From a virus: a DNA stretch of 30,912 nucleotides. The stretch lies in the IMG/VR virus record IMGVR_UViG_3300042478_001291, positions 1 to 30,912 of that record, one strand, 5' to 3'. This document shows positions 1-4,530 of the stretch, piece by piece (the stretch's first letter is position 1; the number at the start of each line of letters is the position of its first letter). The translations under genes and the position numbers were made by a program. Under the pieces are notes generated by a model. It searched no databases and had not been told where the DNA came from. It was given only the letters and a program-made list of their open reading frames with translations.

Positions 1-5
1 ACTCC

Positions 6-28
6 GGTGGTATCCATAGGACACCGCC
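6..28. repeat. GGTGGTRTCCATAGGACAC hairpin, copy 1
   Basis: Core at 6-24 matches 1656-1674 with one change. It folds as GGTGGTATCC / GGACACCGCC around ATA with one mismatch and one wobble. It lies at the window edge, about 130 bases beyond the last - strand ORF. Confidence 0.45.
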
Positions 29-161
29 AGATTAAAATTTAACTTTTTTGTTCATTGGATAAAAGTTATAAACCAATTTCGCAATCTTTTCAGATTTCTC
101 TTGACAGGTTTTTAACCCCATCAGTATAATTGTCTAGCAGAGGGATTTACTCTCACTTTTA

Positions 162-254
162 TTAAAAGCCTATCCTATCTCCAAATAGGTTAAAAATAAT
201 CTCCATCTGTAAGAGTTCTGTACTTGAGCAAAGATAAGAATAAATACTATACAT
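162..254 (-). CDS. possible 30-residue small protein
   Basis: A short ORF starting ATG at 254 overlaps the end of the 64-residue gene (stop at 247). GGAGG sits about nine bases before the ATG, and overlapping starts of this kind recur in the operon. The peptide (MYSIYSYLCSSTELL...) has no recognisable family or clear membrane segment. The same frame stays open upstream to 365, but that extension lies inside the neighbouring gene and has no ribosome site. It could simply be a chance ORF at the operon end, so the call is weak. Confidence 0.3.
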   Translation of the reverse strand: MYSIYSYLCSSTELLQMEIIFNLFGDRIGF

Positions 255-441
255 TATCACATTCCTCCAATAAAAAGTATTCTGGTACTGGTTCAAGTTC
301 TTGCTTACCAAAGTGAAGCTTAATCCATAATTCTTTGATGTCTGCTTCCTTATAGAAATGACCATCTTGTTTATCTAAACTTAATCTAATCAAAGAATGT
401 TCAATCAATCTTTTCTCTGCATTACTTACTTCAATAATCAT
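247..441 (-). CDS. small hypothetical phage protein (64 aa)
   Basis: Unrecognised protein beginning MIIEVSNAEKRLIEHS. I chose the ATG at 441 because GGAGG lies eight bases upstream and because this ATG overlaps the stop of the preceding 26-codon ORF as ATGA. A longer form opening with GTG at 525 lacks proper ribosome-site spacing and overlaps two other frames. It is third in a unit driven by the promoter-like element at 690-720. The N-terminal half is a likely amphipathic helix (AEKRLIEHSLIRLSL) and the C-terminus is acidic (PEYFLLEECDNV). No function is visible. Confidence 0.7.
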   Translation of the reverse strand: MIIEVSNAEKRLIEHSLIRLSLDKQDGHFYKEADIKELWIKLHFGKQELEPVPEYFLLEECDNV

Positions 442-518
442 TGATCTACCTCCATAAATATCTTTATAAACAAAACCATAGACACATTTAAAAGAAAGCT
501 TGCTGCGATTAATTCCAT
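438..518 (-). CDS. possible 26-residue hydrophobic peptide
   Basis: ORF of 26 codons whose ATG overlaps the stop of the upstream gene (TAATG) and whose TGA overlaps the ATG of the downstream gene (ATGA). AAGGAAGG lies about six bases before the start. The sequence MELIAASFLLNVSMVLFIKI is strongly hydrophobic and would form a single membrane helix ending in an acidic tail. Precise overlap at both ends supports translation, at least as a coupling ORF. Too short to assign a family. Confidence 0.5.
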   Translation of the reverse strand: MELIAASFLLNVSMVLFIKIFMEVDQ

Positions 519-670
519 TAAGCACCTTCCTTTATTAGTTTTAATTTTTCGCCCTGTCTGCCACCCTTGACAGACTTCTTTTTTGATTTGAATACCACCA
601 TGCCCCTTGGCGTTTCGCCCCTACGCTCGAAGGGCATATTTACTAATGTAAACCGAATAGTCCTGCTCAT
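518..670 (-). CDS. small basic hypothetical protein (50 aa)
   Basis: First gene of a three- or four-gene - strand unit. AAGGAG lies seven to eight bases before the ATG at 670, about 20 bases downstream of the promoter-like element at 690-720. The protein starts MSRTIRFTLVNMPFERRG and ends in a basic stretch rich in Lys, Arg and Gly (FKSKKKSVKGGRQGEKLK), suggesting a nucleic-acid or ribosome contact. That role is inference from composition only. Its TAA overlaps the next ATG. Family unknown. Confidence 0.7.
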   Translation of the reverse strand: MSRTIRFTLVNMPFERRGETPRGMVVFKSKKKSVKGGRQGEKLKLIKEGA

Positions 671-689
671 CGTACTTCTCCTTGTAAAT

Positions 690-720
690 TATTATTCGTA
701 CAAACACACAATTTATTCAA
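690..720 (-). promoter_or_regulatory. phage promoter element P1
   Basis: One of eleven 31-bp elements. On the - strand it reads TTGAATAA, 14 variable bases, then CGAATAATA. TTGAAT resembles a -35 box and AATAAT a -10 box, with an 18-bp spacer. It precedes the operon beginning at 670. Confidence 0.8.
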
Positions 721-730
721 AACTTTTTTA

Positions 731-1078
731 CTAATCCCGATCATATCTACTTGGTTTACGCATAGCATTGCCATGCTCATGAATGAAATCATCAATGCCT
801 TGTGCTTCTTCGTTCTCAAACTCTCTATCTTCAAGCATTTTTGCTACTGCTTGACAACCATCTAAGATCCTACAGTGTAAGTAGTTAGGATAAAGCCCAG
901 TGTGACTATCTACATACCATCCCCATTCAAACTTTTCTTCCCATGATGTAACTTTGAAAGTATTCGACTTCGTGTCATAATCAACGCCCACATTATATTC
1001 CCTGCCATTAAGCAGGAGTGGTGGCATATGCTTGCGAAACTCGGCAAAATTCTCAACTTCGTGAATGATACTGGACAT
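731..1078 (-). CDS. hypothetical phage protein (115 aa)
   Basis: Unrecognised, acidic protein starting MSSIIHEVENFAEFRK. I chose the ATG at 1078 because GGAGAAAG precedes it at normal distance. The longer frame to 1108 would translate the conserved AACACTAAC leader shared with neighbouring units. The middle has an aromatic-rich segment (WEEKFEWGWYVDSHTG) and the C-terminus is hydrophilic (NAMRKPSRYDRD). The promoter-like element P2 (1113-1143) lies 35 bases upstream. It stands alone between two promoters, so it is probably monocistronic. Function unknown. Confidence 0.8.
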   Translation of the reverse strand: MSSIIHEVENFAEFRKHMPPLLLNGREYNVGVDYDTKSNTFKVTSWEEKFEWGWYVDSHTGLYPNYLHCRILDGCQAVAKMLEDREFENEEAQGIDDFIHEHGNAMRKPSRYDRD

Positions 1079-1112
1079 TTTTCTTTCTCCGTTAGTGTTA
1101 GTTCTCATATCT

Positions 1113-1143
1113 TATTATTCGTACAAACTTACTTTTTATTCAA
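1113..1143 (-). promoter_or_regulatory. phage promoter element P2
   Basis: 31-bp element, TTGAATAA-like box (here within an A-rich run) to CGAATAATA, same spacing as P1. It is followed by an AACTAACACTAAC leader and the gene starting at 1078. Confidence 0.8.
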
Positions 1144-1160
1144 AAAAATCTTTTTTATTT

Positions 1161-1331
1161 TTACCACCCTTGGCACTCTTCTTGCCTATCTTGTATTACC
1201 TTGCAATACTCTTGAGCTTCCTCCAAAGATTTAAACTCTTCCTCAATTTCCTCAATTTCCATCGTTTCAACGATCCAGTGACCACCAGCATCGTAATTCG
1301 CTAAAGCCCAATCGTAAATTTCTTTCCCCAT
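1161..1331 (-). CDS. small acidic hypothetical protein (56 aa)
   Basis: Protein starting MGKEIYDWALANYDAGGHW, followed by a Glu-rich helix (METMEIEEIEEEF-type) and a tail with CKVIQDRQEECQGW. The ATG at 1331 has AAGGA seven bases upstream. A longer start at 1367 would again translate the conserved ACACTAAC leader, so I prefer 1331. Preceded by promoter element P3. The fold looks like a small alpha/beta domain of the kind seen in phage accessory proteins, but no family is recognised. Confidence 0.75.
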   Translation of the reverse strand: MGKEIYDWALANYDAGGHWIVETMEIEEIEEEFKSLEEAQEYCKVIQDRQEECQGW

Positions 1332-1371
1332 CGTTCTTTCCTTTTCGTTAGTGTTGTTGTCTTCCATACTC

Positions 1372-1402
1372 TATTATTCGTTTGAACTCTAAAATTATTC
1401 AA
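1372..1402 (-). promoter_or_regulatory. phage promoter element P3
   Basis: 31-bp element ending CGAATAATA on the - strand, with TTGAATAA at its upstream end. It precedes the gene starting at 1331. A GTWWWAC-type site lies 22 bp upstream of it (1424-1441). Confidence 0.8.
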
Positions 1403-1423
1403 AAGTTTTTTAAATTATTTTTA

Positions 1424-1441
1424 ATTATACTAAGTTATACC
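1424..1441. promoter_or_regulatory. GTWWWAC-type operator-like site 1
   Basis: ATTATAC-TAA-GTTATACC, one of six 18-19 bp sites made of two GTWWWAC half-sites around three bases. It lies 22 bp upstream of promoter element P3, a position suited to a transcription regulator. No protein is known to bind it. Confidence 0.5.
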
Positions 1442-1458
1442 TAATTTTATAAGTCCAG

Positions 1459-1496
1459 CCTCCCCCCATCCCCCCTAGATATTTCTCTAGGAGGCA
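1459..1496 (-). ncRNA. hairpin plus G-rich RNA element, copy A
   Basis: Read on the - strand, an 8-bp stem (CCTCCTAG / CTAGGGGG, loop of eight) is followed directly by ATGGGGGGAGG and a conserved AGGTATAACTTAGTATAA tail. The element starts about 33 bases downstream of promoter element P4 and has a near-copy at 3159-3194 at the same distance from P8. The only ORF is 14 codons, with its G-rich stretch touching the ATG, so I read it as RNA. A leader peptide is the alternative. Confidence 0.5.
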
Positions 1497-1528
1497 AGCT
1501 TATTTTGTATCGATCCTTCTCGATATTA

Positions 1529-1559
1529 TATTATTCGTTTGAAACGCAAAATTATTCAA
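1529..1559 (-). promoter_or_regulatory. phage promoter element P4
   Basis: 31-bp element identical in layout to P1. No ordinary gene follows. The hairpin/G-rich element copy A begins about 33 bases downstream. Confidence 0.75.
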
Positions 1560-1577
1560 AAAAAAATTAAAATAATT

Positions 1578-1596
1578 GGTATAACAAAGTATAACT
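1578..1596. promoter_or_regulatory. GTWWWAC-type operator-like site 2
   Basis: GGTATAAC-AAA-GTATAACT, 19 bp upstream of promoter element P4. Confidence 0.5.
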
Positions 1597-1655
1597 TTGC
1601 AAGCTTTTTGGCAGGGCAAAGACGCTTGCTAGCAAGGCATACCATCAGGAACCTC

Positions 1656-1688
1656 GGTGGTGTCCATAGGACACACCAAGCTTTTTTT
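1656..1688 (+). repeat. GGTGGTRTCCATAGGACAC hairpin, copy 2
   Basis: Stem GGTG(g)TGTCC / GGACACACC with loop ATA, followed on the + strand by AAGC and eight T. It could therefore end + strand transcription. A second copy, differing by one base in the 19-bp core, lies at 6-24, but without the T-run. The function is unclear because neighbouring genes run on the - strand. Confidence 0.5.
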
Positions 1689-1793
1689 TAAAGACTACTT
1701 TTTTCGTTTTCGGTATCTCACCGTGGTTTGCCCCTTAAAGTAGTAAACAGACCTATCGTTTAAACTTAATACATTTTTCTTTCCCTCTTGTTG

Positions 1794-2039
1794 TTATATT
1801 ATATTATTCGTACTAGGCCCGATATTATTCAAAAAATAATCCCAATTCTTTTTAAAATCTGTATGCAGATATCGCATACAAGTTTGGGCAATGTTACGAT
1901 ATCCAACAATTTTGGCAACAACCTTTACTCTTGCCATATTGCATACCTTGCAATAGTGGCGTTGAAATATGTTTCCATCATCATCGGTATCTTGCCCTAG
2001 ATTTTGCCACTTACCATGATTGCAATTCTTAACCTTCAT
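1794..2039 (-). CDS. zinc-ribbon-like hypothetical protein (81 aa)
   Basis: Protein starting MKVKNCNHGKWQNLG, with Cys6, His8, Cys30 and Cys33 (HYCKVC) spaced as in a zinc-binding ribbon. The rest is basic and shows no known domain. AAGGAAAG precedes the ATG at 2039. It lies 36 bases downstream of the GP88-like gene, separated by a GGTCAC/GTGACC hairpin, so both are probably transcribed from P6. Its last 11 codons contain promoter element P5 in full (LNNIGPSTNNI is the translated promoter). Zinc binding is inferred from spacing only. Confidence 0.8.
   Translation of the reverse strand: MKVKNCNHGKWQNLGQDTDDDGNIFQRHYCKVCNMARVKVVAKIVGYRNIAQTCMRYLHTDFKKNWDYFLNNIGPSTNNII
1802..1832 (-). promoter_or_regulatory. 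phage promoter element P5 (inside a coding end)
   Basis: 31-bp element lying entirely inside the 3' end of the gene at 1794-2039, keeping both conserved boxes and the exact length. It would transcribe the structured, gene-poor stretch below 1790. Confidence 0.75.
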
Positions 2040-2059
2040 TTTACTTTCCTTTTCTTTAT

Positions 2060-2076
2060 GGTCACAATATGTGACC
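2060..2076. promoter_or_regulatory. GGTCAC/GTGACC inverted repeat
   Basis: Perfect 6-bp inverted repeat with a 5-base centre, overlapping the stop codon of the GP88-like gene and about 20 bases before the next start. It could be an RNA hairpin tuning the downstream gene, or a protein site. There is no T-run, so it is not a standard terminator. Confidence 0.45.
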
Positions 2077-2759
2077 TAGTGATAGATATAGGCCACATTG
2101 TTGACATTCTTATCCCAACATTTACGGCAATCGTTGCAGTTTACCTTGCTTGCACCATTGAAAGCTTCAAGGCTTGCAGGGCAAATATTCTCATGACGAT
2201 CATCGGCATTAACTGGTGTTCTTATTGCAGTGCTTGTGGGCAATCCTAGCCCCTTGCTAGGCACTTGATCGACCATGTACATACTTGGCCTAACTGTAAA
2301 ATTCTTGGCAAATTCGCCATGTATAGCTAAGTATTCCCGAACCATGCCATGTTCTTTAGTTGGTAACCAGAATTTAACTTCTGGCAGGGCAAGAGCAATC
2401 TCATTCATTGCCACTAACATATCTAGACTTTGAACATCGCCACTTGTAAACCACCTAAAGTATGCATTAGACTTATCTTTCATGTGCTTATATTTCTTGG
2501 CTAGTGCTTTAATAAAAGCTTGCTTCCAAGACTCCAAGTCTTCTAGTTGACCTATCCTAACATCATCGGCTTTTTTCTTGTTGCCAAAAAGGTATCTACC
2601 TTTAAGGGCATAACATCCCTCACATATACTACCCTTAACATCGACTAGCTTGCTTCCAGTCTTGCATTGTTTAGCTGGTAAATCCCAACTAATCCAAGGC
2701 ATTTTTTCAGTTTGTGAGAAATTTATTTCTAATGGCTTGATAACTTCTAAACTTATCAT
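2076..2759 (-). CDS. GP88-like phage protein
   Basis: 227-residue protein whose N-terminus (MPWISWDLPAKQCKTGS ... GSICEGCYALKGRY) matches my recollection of the phage 'gene product 88' family, first described in mycobacteriophages and of unknown biochemical role. Cys32, Cys46 and Cys49 form one cluster, and Cys193, Cys208, Cys211 and Cys214 (NCNDCRKCW) a second, suggesting bound metal or an iron-sulphur centre. Aromatic and charged motifs lie between (YFRWFTSGDVQS, WLPTKEHGM). The start at 2759 follows AAGGAAAGTAAG. P6 lies 37 bases upstream. Probably cotranscribed with the zinc-ribbon-like gene. The family call is from memory of the motif; metal binding is inference. Confidence 0.75.
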   Translation of the reverse strand: MISLEVIKPLEINFSQTEKMPWISWDLPAKQCKTGSKLVDVKGSICEGCYALKGRYLFGNKKKADDVRIGQLEDLESWKQAFIKALAKKYKHMKDKSNAYFRWFTSGDVQSLDMLVAMNEIALALPEVKFWLPTKEHGMVREYLAIHGEFAKNFTVRPSMYMVDQVPSKGLGLPTSTAIRTPVNADDRHENICPASLEAFNGASKVNCNDCRKCWDKNVNNVAYIYH

Positions 2760-2795
2760 CTTACTTTCCTTGTGTTAGTGTTACTTGCTATACTC

Positions 2796-2826
2796 TATTA
2801 TTCGTTTCAACTTTCAAATTATTCAA
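2796..2826 (-). promoter_or_regulatory. phage promoter element P6
   Basis: 31-bp element. Its -35-like TTGAATAA contains the stop codon TGA of the upstream acidic gene (823 stop region, 2823-2825). It precedes an AACACTAACAC leader and the GP88-like gene. Confidence 0.8.
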
Positions 2827-3017
2827 AACTTTTCACAATTATTTTCAAATTCTTCAAGTAGTGCTTGCTCACATTCAAACTTATCGATCATCCTTGAAGT
2901 TAATTCTTCAAGATCAAATTCTTCAATTTCTTGACAAGTAGTTGGCATAAGCACTTCCCAGTTGGGTTCAATATTTTCATCATCGATCACAATTTCAAAA
3001 TCAGAATCATCATTCAT
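2823..3017 (-). CDS. small highly acidic protein (64 aa)
   Basis: Protein starting MNDDSDFEIVIDDENIEPNW and ending ALLEEFENNCEKF. Asp and Glu make up roughly a third of residues, with very few basic ones. Very acidic small phage proteins often mimic DNA or bind host enzymes (for example Ocr or Ugi-type inhibitors), but no such family is recognisable here, so that role is only a hypothesis. AAAGGA precedes the ATG at 3017. P7 lies 43 bases upstream, with a CACTAG-containing leader. The stop codon sits inside P6. Confidence 0.75.
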   Translation of the reverse strand: MNDDSDFEIVIDDENIEPNWEVLMPTTCQEIEEFDLEELTSRMIDKFECEQALLEEFENNCEKF

Positions 3018-3059
3018 TTTACTTTTCCTTTTCTCTAGTGTTAGTTATCCCTTATACTC

Positions 3060-3090
3060 TATTATTCGTTTTAACTTACAATTTATTCAA
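3060..3090 (-). promoter_or_regulatory. phage promoter element P7
   Basis: 31-bp element with TTGAATAA and CGAATAATA at standard spacing, upstream of the acidic 64-residue gene. A GTWWWAC site lies about 30 bp upstream. Confidence 0.8.
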
Positions 3091-3120
3091 ATAAAAATAA
3101 AATTATTTTAAATATATTTA

Positions 3121-3138
3121 GTAATACTAAATTATACC
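3121..3138. promoter_or_regulatory. GTWWWAC-type operator-like site 3
   Basis: GTAATAC-TAA-ATTATACC, 30 bp upstream of P7, equivalent in position to site 1 in block A. Confidence 0.5.
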
Positions 3139-3158
3139 AAATTAAATTAGGGCAGGCT

Positions 3159-3194
3159 CCCCCCATCCTCCCTTAGTTGTTCACTAGGGGAGAA
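3159..3194 (-). ncRNA. hairpin plus G-rich RNA element, copy B
   Basis: On the - strand a 10-bp stem (CTCCCCTAGT / ACTAAGGGAG, loop GAACA) is followed by GATGGGGGGAGCCTGCC and a TGGTATAATTTAGTATTA tail. The stem sequence differs from copy A, yet pairing, the G-rich tail and the distance from the promoter (about 35 bases) are kept. A 27-codon ORF starting at the same ATG shares MGG and YNLV with the copy A ORF, which is the main reason not to exclude a peptide. Confidence 0.5.
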
Positions 3195-3229
3195 GATTTT
3201 TATTAGGTTAATCTCCAACCTCTCTATAG

Positions 3230-3260
3230 TATTATTCGTTTAAACTGTAAAATTATTCAA
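3230..3260 (-). promoter_or_regulatory. phage promoter element P8
   Basis: 31-bp element matching P4 in box sequence and spacing. It is followed by a GGTT/AACC mini-hairpin leader and the RNA element copy B, not by a gene. Confidence 0.75.
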
Positions 3261-3288
3261 ATAAAAATAAAAATATTTTGAGATAATT

Positions 3289-3307
3289 AGTATAACAAAG
3301 TAATACC
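3289..3307. promoter_or_regulatory. GTWWWAC-type operator-like site 4
   Basis: AGTATAAC-AAA-GTAATACC, 28 bp upstream of P8. Together with site 5 it forms a pair about 40 bp apart, centre to centre. Confidence 0.5.
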
Positions 3308-3328
3308 AATTTTTGCTTTGATAGTAGT

Positions 3329-3347
3329 GGTAATACAAAGTAATACC
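3329..3347. promoter_or_regulatory. GTWWWAC-type operator-like site 5
   Basis: GGTAATAC-AAA-GTAATACC. It overlaps the outer edge of stem-loop element 1, so DNA binding and RNA folding may compete for the same sequence. Confidence 0.5.
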
Positions 3348-3384
3348 TCGGTAAGCCCGCTAGTCTTGGTAAGACTTGCAGGTT
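3344..3384. repeat. structured intergenic element 1
   Basis: One of three related elements (also 4246-4287 and 4691-4731). Shared layout on the + strand: ACCT, a short AAGCC segment, an inner stem with a TTGGT-like loop, then AGGT or GGGT closing the outer pair. Here the inner stem is AGTCTT/AAGACT, extended by GC/GC, and nine T follow on the + strand. It lies in the 3' region of the unit containing 3457-3744. Confidence 0.5.
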
Positions 3385-3456
3385 TTTTTTTCTTGGCCTA
3401 TCGGCCGGGCTTTCTCTTCGAGAAATCCATCGAGGGGCTTTCGCCCCCCTTCTTTC

Positions 3457-3549
3457 TTATTTGTTCATATAGGCTATCGCCTGATATAAACAGCTTGAAT
3501 ACACAATCAGGCCAAACAAGAGTAGCATATTCATTTGTTCAATGGACAT
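3457..3549 (-). CDS. small single-pass membrane peptide (30 aa)
   Basis: ORF starting 4 bases after the stop of the upstream 63-residue gene. AGGGGGG lies about eight bases before the ATG at 3549. The sequence begins MSIEQMNMLLLFGLIVYSSC and continues LYQAIAYMNK, which is one hydrophobic helix flanked by polar ends. The strong ribosome site and tight spacing support translation. A GC-rich hairpin with a GAAA loop follows 9-20 bases after its stop and may stabilise or end the transcript. No family is known. Confidence 0.6.
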   Translation of the reverse strand: MSIEQMNMLLLFGLIVYSSCLYQAIAYMNK

Positions 3550-3552
3550 GGC

Positions 3553-3744
3553 TTATGCCCCCCTCTTGGCTAATTCAGCCTTGTAAACACTAATCTGATC
3601 ATAGTATTTATTAGGGTTGATGTTAAGCTTGATACATTCCCGACAATCGTCAATACTATATCGCAAGGATGCTACTGTCATGGCCTTGGCCTTTTTAGCT
3701 TCCACCAACCAATTGCAAACAAAGGGATCATAACTATTATTCAT
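3553..3744 (-). CDS. hypothetical phage protein (63 aa)
   Basis: Protein starting MNNSYDPFVCNWLVEAKKAK, followed by SLRYSIDDCRECIKLNINPNK and a basic end (ELAKRGA). Predicted mostly helical, with three Cys (C10, C34, C37 approximately) that could form a disulphide or bind metal. I chose the ATG at 3744, which has GGAGAG at good distance. The upstream ATG at 3759 overlaps that ribosome site. P9 lies 43 bases upstream. Followed closely by the 30-residue membrane peptide. Function unknown. Confidence 0.75.
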   Translation of the reverse strand: MNNSYDPFVCNWLVEAKKAKAMTVASLRYSIDDCRECIKLNINPNKYYDQISVYKAELAKRGA

Positions 3745-3786
3745 CTTACTACTCTCCATGTTAATGGTTAAACTCTCTTGCTATAC

Positions 3787-3817
3787 TATTATTCGTAACA
3801 ATCACAACTTTATTCAA
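3787..3817 (-). promoter_or_regulatory. phage promoter element P9
   Basis: 31-bp element, TTGAATAA to CGAATAATA. It precedes the unit 3744-3457. Confidence 0.8.
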
Positions 3818-3837
3818 AAAAAACTTTTTTTATTTTA

Positions 3838-4089
3838 TTAGTCGTGGATTACTCCATCGACTATATACCTTAGACTATAAGCCGATATCGTTTTTTCTCC
3901 ATGATGGTTACCTTCATTGTATGATACTAATATATAGTATCCATTCTTAGACTTAGCTATTCGCTCTAGTGTACCGAACCTAAATCCATCTACTTTACTA
4001 TCGGCTTGACTATACTTATTAATGCTTATTCGCTTACCGATATTTTCAGAAAAAACGCCCGATACAGTACCATTTTCAATCTTAATCAT
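3838..4089 (-). CDS. hypothetical beta-rich protein (83 aa)
   Basis: Protein starting MIKIENGTVSGVFSENIGKR, with alternating hydrophobic strands (FRFGTLERIAKSKNGYYILV) and a His/Tyr-containing segment (NEGNHHGEKTISAYSLRY). The pattern suggests a small SH3-like or beta-barrel domain, an inference from strand spacing only. AAAGGA precedes the ATG at 4089. P10 lies 58 bases upstream. It appears monocistronic, its stop lying 21 bases before P9. No family recognised. Confidence 0.75.
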   Translation of the reverse strand: MIKIENGTVSGVFSENIGKRISINKYSQADSKVDGFRFGTLERIAKSKNGYYILVSYNEGNHHGEKTISAYSLRYIVDGVIHD

Positions 4090-4146
4090 CTTATCTATCC
4101 TTTACTTTTTATCCTTAAGGTTTAACATTGTGTTTCCCTTATGCTA

Positions 4147-4177
4147 TATTATTCGTTTAAACTTAGAATTTATTCAA
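4147..4177 (-). promoter_or_regulatory. phage promoter element P10
   Basis: 31-bp element at standard spacing. A 22-bp sequence starting ATTAAGATAAA and ending ATATCCAATT (4205-4226) lies 28 bp upstream and recurs at 4641-4662 upstream of P11 with one change. Confidence 0.8.
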
Positions 4178-4204
4178 AACAATTTCAAAATATTTTAAAA
4201 ATCT

Positions 4205-4226
4205 ATTAAGATAAACATATCCAATT
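4205..4226. repeat. 22-bp direct repeat, copy 1
   Basis: Matches 4641-4662 at 21 of 22 positions. Both copies lie about 20-30 bases on the promoter side of a structured element (2 and 3), so repeat plus stem-loop form a duplicated composite of about 85-90 bp. Confidence 0.55.
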
Positions 4227-4245
4227 AGACTATGGGGTATGGGCA

Positions 4246-4287
4246 TACCTTCCCCAAGCCGACTATCTTGGTTAAGACAGTGGGTTC
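4246..4287. repeat. structured intergenic element 2
   Basis: Same layout as element 1: ACCT ... AAGCC, inner stem ACT.TCTT / AAGA.AGT around GGTT, outer closing GGGT. The inner stem sequence differs from elements 1 and 3 while pairing is retained. It lies 24 bases after the stop of the 58-residue gene. Confidence 0.5.
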
Positions 4288-4310
4288 TCATTTGGTCTTG
4301 GCCTCTTGGC

Positions 4311-4487
4311 CTATATCTTTTTTTCGTATTCATAAAACTTTTCGTACTCTCTAATAATTTCTTCTTGCTTAACAGGAAATCCATATGCAGCCCTTAATAC
4401 ATGGGTTTTTCTACGATCCGAAAAGTGATTATGAAACGCACAAAGACCAATGCCAGCAGCCAAAACTCGCATATTAAATTCTTCCAT
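4311..4487 (-). CDS. small hypothetical protein (58 aa)
   Basis: Protein starting MEEFNMRVLAAGIGLCAFHN, then FSDRRKTHVLRAAYGFPVKQ and a charged C-terminal helix rich in Glu, Tyr and Lys. AAGGGGAT lies upstream of the ATG at 4487, and P11 lies 44 bases upstream with an ACAACACTAG leader like those of other units. The competing frame 4163-4384 on the same strand runs through the structured element and has no ribosome site, so I prefer this one. Function unknown. Confidence 0.75.
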   Translation of the reverse strand: MEEFNMRVLAAGIGLCAFHNHFSDRRKTHVLRAAYGFPVKQEEIIREYEKFYEYEKKI

Positions 4488-4530
4488 TTTACCATCCCCT
4501 TTTTTCTAGTGTTGTTTCCCTTACCTATCA

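Larger units (their letters stand above)
1332..1793. other. gene-poor block with two promoters and structured RNA
   Basis: No convincing protein gene is present. From high to low coordinate on the - strand the block holds: the transcript start of P5 (1802-1832), a ribosome-site-like AGGGAAAG followed by ATG-TAT-TAA (1766-1774), an 8-bp stem ACTACTTT/AAAGTAGT (1692-1699 with 1737-1744) enclosing CGGT/ACCG, the hairpin at 1656-1679, a 12-bp palindrome CTTGCTAGCAAG near 1624-1635, a GTWWWAC site, P4, the hairpin/G-rich RNA, a second site and P3. A 48-codon ORF from 1645 runs through P4 and is judged fortuitous. Confidence 0.6.
3018..3456. other. gene-poor block B with two promoters and structured RNA
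   Basis: No protein gene is supported. Going leftward on the - strand, the block holds GGGGC-GAAA-GCCCC (3435-3448), TTTCTC/GAGAAA and GGCC/GGCC hairpins, stem-loop element 1 (3344-3384), two GTWWWAC sites (3329-3347, 3289-3307), P8 (3230-3260), the hairpin/G-rich RNA copy B, another site (3121-3138) and P7. The order site-P-hairpin RNA-site-P-gene is the same as at 1372-1596, so the two blocks look like a duplication. Confidence 0.6.

Noticed and set aside
1028-1304. + strand ORFs opposite the small genes near 1030-1300
   Set aside because: Shadow frames over supported - strand genes, with no ribosome site; Phe/Leu/Tyr-rich sequence is typical antisense of acidic genes.
1502-1645. 48-codon - strand ORF from 1645 through P4
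   Set aside because: It translates a conserved promoter element and has only a weak AGG ahead of its start; no counterpart in block B.
1788-2249. + strand ORFs opposite the zinc-ribbon-like and GP88-like genes
   Set aside because: Antisense shadows; the - strand frames have ribosome sites, promoters and recognisable motifs.
3318-3593. 91-codon + strand ORF in block B
   Set aside because: Runs through operator-like sites and several hairpins, opposite the 30-codon membrane peptide; no ribosome site.
4163-4384. 73-codon ORF on the - strand
   Set aside because: It overlaps the better-supported 58-codon gene 4311-4487 in another frame, has no ribosome site and runs through structured element 2 and P10.
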